Source of the DNA: Citrobacter sp. Cu233
GTDB taxonomy: Bacteria > Pseudomonadota > Gammaproteobacteria > Enterobacterales > Enterobacteriaceae
Length of the DNA stretch: 64,000 nucleotides
Assembly: GCF_030332225.1 (NCBI RefSeq)
Contig: NZ_JAOWIF010000034.1
Location: 21,250-85,249 of the forward strand
Direction of reading: 5' to 3'
The notes under the pieces are model-generated. The model was not told where the DNA came from and searched no databases. It saw nothing but the letters and a program-made list of their open reading frames with translations. Position numbers and translations under genes: made by a program. The stretch's first letter is position 1. Every line of letters starts with the position of its first letter. Positions 41,247-52,974 of this stretch are shown in pieces.

Positions 41247-42293
41247 CTAAATCGAACGGCGACGGGTTAACGCGACACCAGCACCGATCAGGGCCCCAAC
41301 GATGCCCCACATAATCATCAGGAAGGCACGACGTGGGCTATCACGTTTTACCGGTTCTTCCGGCGTCCGCAAATAACGATAGGTCTGAAAACGTGGATCC
41401 AGAGTCGGCCCTACGTTCAGTGTGTTCAGCATGGCTCTGTTTTGAAAATAGTCCATATCAAAATCTGGGCCAACAGACTGCAGGTTTTCGAGTCGCGCCT
41501 GTAGCATAGGACGTCCGAGTAAAAACAACTCAGAATCAGGTAACTCTTCAGCAGGAACATCAGTAGAAGTACGCGAAATATTATGCTGCTCAGCAATCTT
41601 GAGCGCTTGTTCAATGTTATGAACACGACGAGAGAAAATCGATTTTGCTACCTCTTCCTGCCGTTTGACCTGCGCTTTCATTTGCACCGTCCGCGCAGCC
41701 CATGCGCCTTTCAGCTCATCATTCAGATGACGTGCTGCACGCTGGCTGGCAAAGGCCACGTACTGGCGCAGCAGATTGTTGGCATCTGGTGCCGTTTCCG
41801 CAATAAGCTTCACGCTGTCATTGGTGTTCCGCAGTGCATCACCAGGCATAAACTGAATGTTATTGATCAGTTCATCCAGCAGCGCGGCATCGGCTTTACT
41901 GTTTCCGACCATACGCTGCTTATAGTAATCAGTCTGCTGCCAGAATTCACGACGCGTGTCCCAGGAGGCAAGCTGCATGATAAATTCTTTATAGGCTTCA
42001 TCCATCACCGACGGCTGGTCCGTTGACGCAAGGCTGGCCTTAATATCCAGGTTGCGCAGGAACTGTTGTTGAGAATAATACCCCCCCAACATATTGACCG
42101 TAGGCTTGTCTGAAATAGCCGTTGCGCTCCACTCCTGACGGGCGAAAAAAGTATAGGCGAGAGCAACAAGTGCCAATGCAAGCGCCATACCGACAATCCA
42201 CACCTTCCCTGCCCATAAGGTACGAAACAACCCACGGATATCCAGTTCATTTTCAGCGCTCATGGCGTCTTCCCCCGGTAATGGTTGTGTCAT
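41247..42293 (-). CDS. wzzE: ECA chain-length regulator WzzE
   Basis: 348 residues, a polysaccharide co-polymerase with an N-terminal membrane helix (about 30-50), a long periplasmic coiled domain and a C-terminal helix next to the Pro-rich [15 protein letters not shown] motif typical of Wzz. It sets ECA modal length together with WzyE and is needed for cyclic ECA. Confidence 0.96.
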   Translation of the reverse strand: MTQPLPGEDAMSAENELDIRGLFRTLWAGKVWIVGMALALALVALAYTFFARQEWSATAISDKPTVNMLGGYYSQQQFLRNLDIKASLASTDQPSVMDEAYKEFIMQLASWDTRREFWQQTDYYKQRMVGNSKADAALLDELINNIQFMPGDALRNTNDSVKLIAETAPDANNLLRQYVAFASQRAARHLNDELKGAWAARTVQMKAQVKRQEEVAKSIFSRRVHNIEQALKIAEQHNISRTSTDVPAEELPDSELFLLGRPMLQARLENLQSVGPDFDMDYFQNRAMLNTLNVGPTLDPRFQTYRYLRTPEEPVKRDSPRRAFLMIMWGIVGALIGAGVALTRRRSI

Positions 42294-42305
42294 CGCATCC
42301 TCAAT

Positions 42306-43409
42306 TCACTTGGTTAAGTTTGGTTTGCCTTCACGAATTCTTCGCAGTCTGCGCTTCACTCGCTTGATAAATCTCGCCACTTTCCAGGCACGCTTGATAC
42401 AGTATCCATAGAGGCCAAATGCCATTAAAAACAGCACCAGCATGGCCCATTCCGGAACTAAACGGAAATATTCAGCCAGCACACCGATCGATGCCAGCAC
42501 GGCCGCAGCCAGCGTAATCAGAACAAATGCCTGGCGGGAAGTAAACCCTGCCCGCATCACCAAATGATGAATGTGCTGGCGATCGGCTGAGAACGGGCTC
42601 ATGCCCTTACGCAAACGCCGGTACATGATTGCCACCATATCCATTAACGGGATGGCGATAATCCACAGTGCGGTAACCGGGCTTATAGGATGTGTTTTGC
42701 CCTGCGTGGTTTCCAGCAGGATCCAGATGATGGTAAAACCAATCAGCGTACTACCGGCATCCCCCATGAAGACTTTATAACGACGCCCAAGAACGCCCAG
42801 GTTCAGCAGAATATAAGGCAGAATGGCGGCGATCATCGCAAAACACCATACGGCAAGACTCGTCTGCCCATCGAACCACAGGATAAACCCCATCGCCGCG
42901 AATGAAACGCTGGACAGCCCACCTAGCAGGCCGTCAATGCCGTCCACCATATTGAAAGCATTAATTGCCGCCCAGACGGCAAACAGCGTCAGTAAATAGC
43001 CAAACGGACCAAGAATCATCTCCCAGGGGCCAAAAATATACCCAAGGCTAAGAAGATAGAGTTTGCCAACCGACATCATGATGATGCCGATCGCGGCCTG
43101 GATAGTTGCGCGAATTTTTACACTGATATCAAAACGATCGTCCAGCGCACCAACCAAAACCAGCACGCCGGCACAGGCCAGATAGAGAGACGCATGCGGG
43201 ATGTAATAATCAGCAATCACAAACGTAAAGCAAATACCAGCGTAAGCCGAAATCCCCCCAACCAACGGGATCAATCCTTGATGCCGTTTGCGAAAGTTGG
43301 GTTTATCCACTAAACCAATCTTTTTTGCGACCTTACGCGCAAAGAAAAGAAACAGTGTTGTGAATAAAAAAATACTGATGAGATCAGTGCTTACTGTCAG
43401 TAAATTCAC
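42306..43409 (-). CDS. wecA: UDP-GlcNAc:undecaprenyl-phosphate GlcNAc-1-P transferase
   Basis: WecA/Rfe, 367 residues, starts ECA and many O antigens by making GlcNAc-PP-undecaprenol. It is a polytopic membrane enzyme of the MraY/WecA family. The Asp-rich catalytic motifs ALDDRFD and NMVDGIDG and the MGDAGS loop are visible. It is the first gene of the ECA cluster. Confidence 0.97.
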   Translation of the reverse strand: MNLLTVSTDLISIFLFTTLFLFFARKVAKKIGLVDKPNFRKRHQGLIPLVGGISAYAGICFTFVIADYYIPHASLYLACAGVLVLVGALDDRFDISVKIRATIQAAIGIIMMSVGKLYLLSLGYIFGPWEMILGPFGYLLTLFAVWAAINAFNMVDGIDGLLGGLSSVSFAAMGFILWFDGQTSLAVWCFAMIAAILPYILLNLGVLGRRYKVFMGDAGSTLIGFTIIWILLETTQGKTHPISPVTALWIIAIPLMDMVAIMYRRLRKGMSPFSADRQHIHHLVMRAGFTSRQAFVLITLAAAVLASIGVLAEYFRLVPEWAMLVLFLMAFGLYGYCIKRAWKVARFIKRVKRRLRRIREGKPNLTK

Positions 43410-43549
43410 AATGCATGCTCTCAGAGAAAATTAATAGCAGAAGTATAACCACGAAGACCTTTATTCAGAAGGGAAACCCGTCTCCATATCCGATGGTTCT
43501 GTATAATTATCAACCACAAGATACAAATTACGAATCTTTTTCAACCTGG

Positions 43550-43564
43550 CGGTATGTCATACCG
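43550..43564. promoter_or_regulatory. Perfect inverted repeat upstream of wecA
   Basis: CGGTATG-T-CATACCG lies in the spacer between wecA and the rho terminator, about 140 bases before the wecA start. It has operator-like symmetry; the protein, if any, is unknown. Confidence 0.35.
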
Positions 43565-43605
43565 TATTATTGTTATTGTGTCGTTAAGATTACAGCTATA
43601 AAAGC

Positions 43606-43633
43606 AAAACGCCACGTAAAAACGTGGCGTTTT
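43606..43633 (-). terminator. Terminator of rho
   Basis: AAAACGCCACGT and ACGTGGCGTTTT form a 12-pair stem with a four-base loop, 16 bases after the rho stop on the minus strand and followed by a T-rich tract. It isolates wecA from rho. Confidence 0.9.
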
Positions 43634-43648
43634 CGGATGATGTCTGAA

Positions 43649-44908
43649 TTATGAGCGCTTCATCATATCGAAGAAGTCATCATTGGTCTTAGTCATCGCC
43701 AGCTTATTAATGAGGAACTCCATCGCATCAATTTCACCCATCGGATGGATGATTTTGCGCAGGATCCACATTTTCTGCAGCTCTTCCTGGGTGGTAAGCA
43801 GCTCTTCTTTACGGGTACCGGAACGATTGTAGTCGATAGCCGGGAAGACGCGTTTTTCAGCAATCTTACGAGAGAGATGCAGTTCCATGTTGCCGGTACC
43901 TTTAAACTCTTCGTAGATAACTTCATCCATTTTAGAGCCGGTATCGATAAGCGCAGTCGCGATGATGGTCAGGCTACCGCCCTCTTCCACGTTACGCGCC
44001 GCGCCGAAGAAACGCTTCGGACGATGCAGGGCGTTAGCGTCCACACCACCGGTCAGTACTTTACCGGAAGCCGGAACCACGGTGTTGTAAGCACGCGCCA
44101 GACGCGTGATGGAGTCGAGCAGGATGATAACGTCTTTCTTATGTTCAACCAGACGTTTCGCCTTCTCGATGACCATTTCCGCAACCTGAACGTGGCGAGA
44201 TGCGGGTTCGTCAAAGGTAGAAGCCACAACTTCACCTTTAACCAGACGCTGCATCTCGGTCACTTCTTCCGGACGTTCGTCAATCAGCAGAACCATCAGC
44301 ACACAGTCCGGGTGGTTGTAGGCAATGCTCTGCGCAATGTTCTGCAGCAGCATGGTTTTACCCGCTTTCGGCGGTGCTACAATCAGACCACGTTGACCAC
44401 GACCAATCGGCGATGCCAGATCCAGTACGCGCGCCGTTAAGTCCTCGGTAGAACCATTACCACGTTCCATACGCAGACGGGAGTTTGCGTGCAGCGGCGT
44501 TAAGTTTTCGAAGAGGATTTTGTTACGGGCGTTTTCCGGTTTGTCGTAGTTAACTTCGTTAACTTTCAACAGCGCAAAATAGCGTTCACCTTCTTTCGGC
44601 GGGCGAATCTTACCAGAAATGGTATCACCAGTGCGGAGGTTGAAACGGCGGATTTGGCTTGGGGAAACGTAGATGTCATCAGGACCGGCGAGGTAGGAGC
44701 TGTCTGCAGAGCGGAGGAAACCAAATCCATCCTGCAATATCTCCAGCACACCGTCACCAAAGATATCTTCGCCACTCTTTGCGTGCTGCTTCAGGATGGC
44801 AAAAATAATGTCCTGCTTGCGCATACGAGCCAGGTTTTCAAGGCCCATATTTTCGCCGAGAGTGATCAGCTCAGAAACCGGCGTATTCTTTAATTCGGTA
44901 AGATTCAT
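43649..44908 (-). CDS. rho: Transcription termination factor Rho
   Basis: 419 residues, from the ATG at 44908 ([15 protein letters not shown]). The N-terminal RNA-binding domain carries the RNP-1-like DGFGFLR near residue 60. The RecA-like ATPase domain has Walker A APPKAGKT, the Q-loop and R-loop region around [23 protein letters not shown], and the Walker B LLDSITRL. The hexamer threads naked mRNA at rut sites. It is preceded by its own leader and the rhoL ORF; autogenous attenuation is known in E. coli. Confidence 0.98.
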   Translation of the reverse strand: MNLTELKNTPVSELITLGENMGLENLARMRKQDIIFAILKQHAKSGEDIFGDGVLEILQDGFGFLRSADSSYLAGPDDIYVSPSQIRRFNLRTGDTISGKIRPPKEGERYFALLKVNEVNYDKPENARNKILFENLTPLHANSRLRMERGNGSTEDLTARVLDLASPIGRGQRGLIVAPPKAGKTMLLQNIAQSIAYNHPDCVLMVLLIDERPEEVTEMQRLVKGEVVASTFDEPASRHVQVAEMVIEKAKRLVEHKKDVIILLDSITRLARAYNTVVPASGKVLTGGVDANALHRPKRFFGAARNVEEGGSLTIIATALIDTGSKMDEVIYEEFKGTGNMELHLSRKIAEKRVFPAIDYNRSGTRKEELLTTQEELQKMWILRKIIHPMGEIDAMEFLINKLAMTKTNDDFFDMMKRS

Positions 44909-44986
44909 AATGGTGTGAGTTCTTAAACTTGGGGTAAATCTCGAACTTAATGTTGTGAATGGTATGGCAGGGTCATCCATGCCTGT

Positions 44987-45097
44987 TTACGGCCATCGAC
45001 TCATGTCTGTTCGCTGTCTGGTCACAGGAAAGTACGCAGAACTGAAACGACAAGACGGATTGAGTGACAAGGCCCTGAATCTGTCTACTTCTCGCAC
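44987..45097 (-). CDS. rhoL: rho operon leader peptide RhoL (start diverged)
   Basis: A 36-codon ORF from GTG 45097 to TAA 44987 lies 78 bases before rho. Its central part, SLNPSCRFSSAYFPVTRQR, closely matches E. coli RhoL, but the first ten residues differ, and the end reads MSRWP instead of stopping after MSR. The E. coli ATG is not preserved and the ribosome site is weak. The conserved sequence may reflect RNA constraints in the autoregulated leader rather than a working peptide. Confidence 0.5.
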   Translation of the reverse strand: MREVDRFRALSLNPSCRFSSAYFPVTRQRTDMSRWP

Positions 45098-45137
45098 GAG
45101 AAACAACGGGAAGTATTGGATAAAGCTAGATTCAAAC

Positions 45138-45166
45138 TTAATAAGGTATGTTTAATACGAAGTCAA
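45138..45166 (-). promoter_or_regulatory. rho promoter
   Basis: TTGACT (45166-45161), 17 bases, TATTAA (45143-45138). The start would be near 45131, giving a leader of about 220 bases that contains rhoL. Confidence 0.7.
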
Positions 45167-45246
45167 CACTAACTTAGCACGACTCAAGTCGGGCGTCCAG
45201 TCATCCGAATCATTTCGAAGTATGGCCGCCCGATCATGATACTTCC

Positions 45247-45576
45247 TTACGCTAAGTTAGCGTCGAGGAACTCTTTCAACTGACCTTTGGACAGTGCGCC
45301 AACTTTAGTCGCCGCAACTTCACCGTTTTTAAACAGCAGAAGGGTCGGGATGCCACGAATACCATACTTCGGCGCGGTGCCTGGGTTTTGGTCAATGTTC
45401 AGTTTAGCAACCGTCAATTTGCCCTGATATTCGTCAGCGATTTCATCCAGAATCGGAGCGATCATTTTGCACGGACCGCACCACTCTGCCCAGAAATCAA
45501 CGAGGATCGCTCCGTCCGCTTTGAGTACATCCGTGTCAAAACTGTCGTCAGTCAGGTGAATAATTTTATCGCTCAT
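45247..45576 (-). CDS. trxA: Thioredoxin 1
   Basis: TrxA, 109 residues, the cytosolic disulfide reductase. The active site WCGPC is at residues 32-36 (Cys33 and Cys36 counting Met1), and the cis-proline loop is GIPTLLLF. It lies upstream of rho on the same strand and is divergent from rhlB. Confidence 0.99.
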
Positions 45577-45611
45577 AATAACTCCACAGGAATAAGCCTG
45601 GTGTGTTGGTG

Positions 45612-45730
45612 TTTACACATCATCCTTCAAGCCGCCTTTTTGTTGGCTGTGCGCTGTGTCCTGGTCACGTACTCAGTACGCTTCTGTGGACCCATTCACT
45701 TGCCATCTCGACGCATCATGAATGAATTGT
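45612..45730 (-). repeat. Degenerate ERIC-like element between trxA and rhlB
   Basis: Reading the plus strand, CATCCTTCAAGCCGCC, TTGGCTG, GTCACGTACTCAGTACGC and CATTCACTTGCC keep the order of an ERIC element in reverse orientation, with many substitutions. It fills half of the 239-base spacer between these divergent genes. It could be another short intergenic repeat of the same size. Confidence 0.45.
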
Positions 45731-45815
45731 GTACAGTATTAACCAACTAAAGGTTGACTTTATTTCACCGGATACGCTTTCGTAAAGCAATAGTAAGCTG
45801 ATATTCTACCACACT

Positions 45816-47084
45816 ATGAGCAAAACACATTTAACAGAACAGAAGTTTTCCGACTTCGCCCTGCACCCAAAGGTGATAGAAGCCCTTGAAAATAAAGGGT
45901 TTCATAACTGCACGCCCATTCAGGCCCTCGCGCTGCCGCTAACGCTGGCAGGCCGTGATGTTGCAGGGCAGGCGCAAACCGGTACCGGAAAAACGATGGC
46001 GTTCCTGACGTCAACGTTTCATTATCTTCTCTCTCATCCCGCGATTGCCGATCGCAAGGTGAACCAACCGCGTGCGTTAATTATGGCGCCAACGCGTGAG
46101 TTAGCCGTGCAGATCCACGCCGACGCTGAGCCGCTGGCACAGACCACCGGTCTGAAATTAGGCCTGGCTTATGGCGGTGATGGCTATGACAAACAGCTGA
46201 AAGTGCTGGAAAGCGGCGTCGATATTCTTATCGGCACTACCGGTCGTCTCATTGACTACGCAAAGCAAAACCATATCAACCTGGGCGCGATTCAGGTCGT
46301 GGTACTGGATGAAGCCGATCGTATGTATGATCTTGGCTTTATTAAAGATATTCGTTGGCTGTTCCGCCGTATGCCGCCAACCACTCAACGCCTGAACATG
46401 CTGTTTTCCGCAACCCTCTCTTACCGCGTTCGTGAACTGGCGTTTGAACAGATGAACAACGCCGAGTACGTTGAAGTTGAACCGGAACAGAAGACGGGCC
46501 ACCGCATTAAAGAAGAACTCTTCTATCCTTCAAACGAAGAGAAAATGCGTTTGCTGCAAACGCTGATTGAAGAAGAGTGGCCAGATCGCGCCATTGTTTT
46601 TGCTAACACCAAACATCGCTGTGAAGAGATCTGGGGCAGTCTTGCTGCTGACGGACATCGCGTAGGCCTGCTTACCGGTGACGTGGCGCAGAAAAAACGC
46701 CTGCGTATCCTTGATGAGTTCACCCGTGGCGATCTCGATATTCTCGTGGCGACCGATGTCGCGGCGCGCGGCCTGCACATCCCAGCCGTAACGCACGTGT
46801 TTAACTATGACCTGCCGGATGACTGTGAAGATTACGTCCACCGTATTGGTCGTACAGGCCGTGCAGGCGCAAGTGGTCATTCTATTAGCCTGGCTTGTGA
46901 AGAGTACGCGCTGAATTTACCCGCAATCGAGACCTACATTGGTCACTCGATTCCGGTCAGCAAGTACAACCCGGACGCGCTGATGACTGACCTGCCGAAG
47001 CCGCTGCGCCTGACACGCCCACGCCCAGGCAATGGCCCGCGTCGTACCGGCGGTGCCCCACGTAATCGTCGTCGTTCAGGTTAA
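45816..47084 (+). CDS. rhlB: ATP-dependent RNA helicase RhlB
   Basis: 422 residues, the DEAD-box helicase of the RNase E degradosome. It shows the Q motif (FHNCTPIQ), Walker [22 protein letters not shown] and the [10 protein letters not shown] motif VI. The C-terminal tail is Arg/Gly/Pro-rich and binds RNA and RNase E. It is divergent from trxA; gppA follows after an ERIC element. Confidence 0.98.
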   Translation: MSKTHLTEQKFSDFALHPKVIEALENKGFHNCTPIQALALPLTLAGRDVAGQAQTGTGKTMAFLTSTFHYLLSHPAIADRKVNQPRALIMAPTRELAVQIHADAEPLAQTTGLKLGLAYGGDGYDKQLKVLESGVDILIGTTGRLIDYAKQNHINLGAIQVVVLDEADRMYDLGFIKDIRWLFRRMPPTTQRLNMLFSATLSYRVRELAFEQMNNAEYVEVEPEQKTGHRIKEELFYPSNEEKMRLLQTLIEEEWPDRAIVFANTKHRCEEIWGSLAADGHRVGLLTGDVAQKKRLRILDEFTRGDLDILVATDVAARGLHIPAVTHVFNYDLPDDCEDYVHRIGRTGRAGASGHSISLACEEYALNLPAIETYIGHSIPVSKYNPDALMTDLPKPLRLTRPRPGNGPRRTGGAPRNRRRSG

Positions 47085-47109
47085 GAAAAGTTATGCCATA
47101 CACAAAATC

Positions 47110-47216
47110 ATTCAGCCTGTATCAAGGCGGCAAGAAAACGAATCCCGATGAGCTGACTTTAGTAAGTGATTCGGGTGAGAGAACGCAGCCAACACAGATA
47201 CAGGTTGAAGGATGAA
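47110..47216 (+). repeat. ERIC element between rhlB and gppA
   Basis: CCTGTATC-AAGGCGGCAAG at the left and GATACAGG-TTGAAGG at the right form terminal inverted repeats. Between them are CGAATCCCGATGAGCTGAC, TAGTAAGTGA, CGGGTGAG and GCAGCCAAC, the ERIC order. The right end runs into the gppA ribosome-binding site. Confidence 0.7.
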
Positions 47217-47220
47217 GTGT

Positions 47221-48702
47221 ATGAATTCGACTTCGCTGTATGCAGCAATTGATCTCGGCTCTAATAGTTTTCATATGCTGGTTGTACGCGAGGTGGCGGG
47301 AAGCATCCAGACGCTCACGCGTATCAAACGCAAGGTGCGTCTGGCTGCCGGCCTGAACAACGACAACGTACTCTCCACTGAAGCCATGGAACGCGGCTGG
47401 CAATGTCTGCGCCTGTTTGCAGAACGTCTGCAGGATATCCCACAACCGCAAATCCGCGTAGTCGCCACCGCGACATTACGTATTGCCGTAAACGCCAACG
47501 CGTTTATCGCTAAAGCACAAGAGATCCTCGGCTGTCCTGTTCAGGTGATTAGCGGTGAAGAAGAAGCCCGACTGATTTATCAGGGTGTCGCCCATACTAC
47601 CGGCGGAGCCGATCAGCGCCTGGTCGTTGATATTGGCGGCGCCAGTACTGAACTGGTCACCGGTTCCGGCGCACAAACCACCTCCTTGTTTAGCCTGTCA
47701 ATGGGCTGCGTTACCTGGCTCGAACGGTACTTCACCGATCGTAATCTGGCACAGGAAAATTTTGACGAAGCAGAGAAGGCGGCGCGTGAGGTTCTACGCC
47801 CGGTAGCAGATAAACTGCGCTTTCATGGCTGGAAAGTCTGTGTTGGTGCCTCTGGGACCGTACAGGCGCTACAGGAAATCATGATGGCGCAGGGAATGGA
47901 TGAGCGTATTACACTGGCAAAACTCCAGCAGTTAAAACAGCGCGCCATTCATTGTGGACGCCTGGAAGAGCTGGAAATAGAGGGCCTAACGCTGGAACGA
48001 GCATTGGTGTTCCCCAGCGGACTGGCCATTCTGATCGCTATTTTCACCGAACTGAACATTCAGTGCATGACCCTCGCTGGCGGCGCATTACGCGAAGGTC
48101 TGGTCTATGGCATGCTGCACTTGCCGGTAGATCAAGATATTCGTAGCCGCACGTTGCGTAATATTCAGCGTCGATTTATGGTCGATACCGAGCAAGCCCA
48201 TCGGGTTGCCAATCTAGCAACTAAACTCCTCGATCAGGTAGAAAAAAAGTGGCATCTTGACGCGATAAGCCGCGAACTGCTACAAAGTGCCTGTCAGTTG
48301 CACGAAATAGGCTTGAGTGTGGAGTACAAGCAGGCACCGCTGCATGCCGCCTGGCTGGTACGCAATCTCGATCTCCCGGGATTTACCCCCGCGCAAAAAA
48401 AACTGTTAGCCACGCTGTTATTAAATCAGACCAACCCAGTCGATCTCTCTTCGCTCCACCAGCAAAACGCCGTACCCCCGCGTATCGCTGAGCATCTTTG
48501 TCGCTTGTTACGACTTGCGATCATCTTCGCGAGCCGTCGCCGTGACGATTTAGTGCCGGAAGTTCATTTGGATGCAAGAGATGAACACCTTACGGTAACG
48601 CTACCTGCTGGATGGCTGGCGCATCACCCACTGGGTAAAGAGCTCATCGATCAAGAAAGCCAGTGGCAAAGCTATGTTCACTGGCCACTGGACGTTCATT
48701 AG
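47221..48702 (+). CDS. gppA: Guanosine-5'-triphosphate,3'-diphosphate pyrophosphatase
   Basis: GppA, 493 residues (E. coli 494), of the Ppx/GppA family. It hydrolyses pppGpp to ppGpp and can act on polyphosphate. [11 protein letters not shown] is the N-terminal phosphate loop, [12 protein letters not shown] the catalytic Glu region and [11 protein letters not shown] the second phosphate loop. The ATG at 47221 (MNSTSLYAA) is preferred over 47212, which has AAGG directly adjacent; AAGGA lies eight bases before 47221. Confidence 0.95.
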   Translation: MNSTSLYAAIDLGSNSFHMLVVREVAGSIQTLTRIKRKVRLAAGLNNDNVLSTEAMERGWQCLRLFAERLQDIPQPQIRVVATATLRIAVNANAFIAKAQEILGCPVQVISGEEEARLIYQGVAHTTGGADQRLVVDIGGASTELVTGSGAQTTSLFSLSMGCVTWLERYFTDRNLAQENFDEAEKAAREVLRPVADKLRFHGWKVCVGASGTVQALQEIMMAQGMDERITLAKLQQLKQRAIHCGRLEELEIEGLTLERALVFPSGLAILIAIFTELNIQCMTLAGGALREGLVYGMLHLPVDQDIRSRTLRNIQRRFMVDTEQAHRVANLATKLLDQVEKKWHLDAISRELLQSACQLHEIGLSVEYKQAPLHAAWLVRNLDLPGFTPAQKKLLATLLLNQTNPVDLSSLHQQNAVPPRIAEHLCRLLRLAIIFASRRRDDLVPEVHLDARDEHLTVTLPAGWLAHHPLGKELIDQESQWQSYVHWPLDVH

Positions 48703-48707
48703 CATTT

Positions 48708-48739
48708 GATTGCCGGATGACATTTCACGCATCCGGCCA
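48708..48739. repeat. REP element between gppA and rep
   Basis: GATTGCCGGATGA and CGCATCCGGCC form the REP hairpin between two convergent stop codons. Confidence 0.75.
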
Positions 48740-48747
48740 ACTCAAAC

Positions 48748-51135
<2,388 letters not shown>

Positions 51136-51137
51136 CA

Positions 51138-51173
51138 AAAAGCCCGGTGCGTTTGAACACCGGGCTTATTTTT
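51138..51173 (+). terminator. Terminator of ppiC
   Basis: AAGCCCGGTG and CACCGGGCTT form a ten-pair stem (51140-51167) followed by ATTTTTG. It starts five bases after the ppiC stop and could also act for ilvC on the other strand. Confidence 0.88.
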
Positions 51174-51213
51174 GTAGGCCGGATAAGGCGCTTACGCCGC
51201 CATCCGGCACCGC
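51174..51213. repeat. REP element between ppiC and ilvC
   Basis: GTAGGCCGGATAAGGCG and CGCCGCCATCCGGCACC make a near-consensus REP unit between convergent genes. Confidence 0.9.
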
Positions 51214-51223
51214 ATGTAGCAGC

Positions 51224-52699
51224 TTAGCCAGCAACCGCAATACGTTTCATGTCTGTCATATAGCCGCGCAGTTTCTGGCCGACTTTCTCAATCGCATGAC
51301 CACGAATCGCTTCATTCACATCACGCAGCTGCGCGTTATCAACCGCGCCTTCGGCAATCGCTTTACCCAGATCGCCCGGCTGAATTTCAGTCATGAACGA
51401 TTTCAGCAGCGGCACACAAGCGTAAGAGAACAGGTAGTTACCGTACTCGGCGGTATCGGAGATAACCACGTTCATTTCGTACAGACGCTTACGAGCGATG
51501 GTGTTCGCAATCAGCGGCAGCTCGTGCAGTGATTCGTAGTAAGCAGACTCTTCGATGATGCCGGAATCAACCATGGTTTCGAACGCCAGCTCAACGCCCG
51601 CTTTCACCATCGCAATCATCAGAACGCCTTTATCGAAGTACTCCTGCTCGCCGATTTTGCCTTCAAACTGCGGTGCGGTTTCAAACGCGGTTTTACCGGT
51701 CTCTTCACGCCAGGTCAGCAGTTTCTTATCGTCGTTGGCCCAGTCGGCCATCATGCCGGAGGAGAATTCGCCGGAGATGATGTCATCCATATGTTTCTGG
51801 AACAGCGGCGCCATGATCGCTTTCAGCTGTTCAGACAGCGCATAAGCACGCAGTTTTGCCGGGTTAGACAGTCTGTCCATCATCAGAGTGATCCCACCCT
51901 GTTTCAGCGCTTCGGTGATGGTTTCCCAACCGAACTGAATCAGTTTTTCTGCATAAGCCGGGTCGGTACCTTCTTCCACCAGCTTGTCGAAGCACAGCAG
52001 AGAGCCCGCCTGCAGCATACCGCACAGGATAGTCTGCTCGCCCATCAGATCAGATTTCACTTCTGCAACAAAGGACGATTCCAGAACGCCCGCACGGTGA
52101 CCACCGGTCGCCGCAGCCCAGGCTTTAGCGATGGCCATACCCTCGCCTTTCGGATCGTTCTCCGGGTGAACCGCGATCAGTGTTGGTACGCCGAAACCAC
52201 GTTTGTACTCTTCACGCACTTCGGTACCCGGGCACTTCGGCGCCACCATCACGACGGTGATGTCTTTACGAATCTGCTCGCCCACTTCGACGATGTTGAA
52301 GCCGTGAGAGTAGCCCAGCGCCGCGCCGTCTTTCATCAGCGGCTGTACGGAACGCACAACGTCAGAGTGCTGCTTGTCTGGGGTCAGGTTAACCACCAGA
52401 TCCGCCTGTGGGATCAGCTCTTCGTAGGTACCCACTTTGAAGCCGTTTTCGGTCGCTTTGCGCCAGGACGCACGCTTCTCAGCGATCGCTTCTTTACGCA
52501 GTGCGTAGGAGATATCCAGACCGGAGTCACGCATGTTCAGGCCCTGGTTCAGACCCTGCGCGCCACAGCCGACGATAACCACTTTTTTACCCTGAAGGTA
52601 GCTTGCACCGTCGGCGAATTCTTCGCGGCCCATGAAACGGCATTTGCCCAGCTGTGCCAGCTGCTGGCGCAGATTCAGTGTATTAAAGTAGTTAGCCAT
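51224..52699 (-). CDS. ilvC: Ketol-acid reductoisomerase
   Basis: A class II enzyme of 491 residues, from the ATG at 52699 ([13 protein letters not shown]). It rearranges and reduces acetolactate and acetohydroxybutyrate with NADPH in valine and isoleucine synthesis. The NADPH fold has [14 protein letters not shown], and the long C-terminal part is the duplicated helical domain of the class II type. It is divergent from ilvY, which activates it. The leader contains an ERIC element. Confidence 0.98.
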   Translation of the reverse strand: MANYFNTLNLRQQLAQLGKCRFMGREEFADGASYLQGKKVVIVGCGAQGLNQGLNMRDSGLDISYALRKEAIAEKRASWRKATENGFKVGTYEELIPQADLVVNLTPDKQHSDVVRSVQPLMKDGAALGYSHGFNIVEVGEQIRKDITVVMVAPKCPGTEVREEYKRGFGVPTLIAVHPENDPKGEGMAIAKAWAAATGGHRAGVLESSFVAEVKSDLMGEQTILCGMLQAGSLLCFDKLVEEGTDPAYAEKLIQFGWETITEALKQGGITLMMDRLSNPAKLRAYALSEQLKAIMAPLFQKHMDDIISGEFSSGMMADWANDDKKLLTWREETGKTAFETAPQFEGKIGEQEYFDKGVLMIAMVKAGVELAFETMVDSGIIEESAYYESLHELPLIANTIARKRLYEMNVVISDTAEYGNYLFSYACVPLLKSFMTEIQPGDLGKAIAEGAVDNAQLRDVNEAIRGHAIEKVGQKLRGYMTDMKRIAVAG

Positions 52700-52740
52700 G
52701 ATGGTGTACTCCGTAATGTTGTGTGTCGTTACTCTATGGA

Positions 52741-52853
52741 TTTCGAGTCGCAGGAAGGCGGCAAGGCAGCGAATCCCCAGCAGCTTACTCAAGTAAGTGA
52801 CTGGGGTGAGCTGACGCAGCCAACGCATCTGCAACTTGAAAGACGACGAGTAT
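52741..52853 (+). repeat. ERIC element in the ilvC leader
   Basis: Almost canonical: GGAAGGCGGCAAGGCAGCGA, ATCCCCAGCAGCTTACTCAA, GTAAGTGACTGGGGTGAGC, GCAGCCAACGCATCTG, CTTGAAAGACGACGAGTATA. It lies between the ilvC start codon and the IlvY operator, so it should be transcribed in antisense to its ERIC orientation within the ilvC 5' leader. Confidence 0.9.
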
Positions 52854-52936
52854 ATTGTTCGGTTCGCTTTTGCGAGAATGAACTCACATTACAACAGGAA
52901 ATTTATTGCGGAAATTGATATATTCACAACATCACA

Positions 52937-52951
52937 TTGCAATTTATGCAA
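52937..52951. promoter_or_regulatory. IlvY operator palindrome
   Basis: TTGCA-ATTTA-TGCAA is a perfect inverted repeat with a LysR-type T-N11-A core, 23 bases before the ilvY start. IlvY binds tandem sites in this spacer in E. coli and activates ilvC on acetolactate or acetohydroxybutyrate. A second site nearer ilvC was not clearly defined. Confidence 0.65.
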
Positions 52952-52974
52952 CGTAGAAACCCGGAGGCTCGTCT

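Noticed and set aside
43745..44440. 231-codon open frame opposite rho
   Set aside because: Antisense shadow of rho with biased composition and no family resemblance.
44955..45155. 66-codon ORF upstream of rho on the plus strand
   Set aside because: Antisense to the rho leader and rhoL; no homology.
51791..52918. 375-codon open frame opposite ilvC
   Set aside because: It is a mirror of a strongly coding gene, is Arg/His/Gln-rich, has no recognisable domain and crosses the ERIC element; ilvC is certain.
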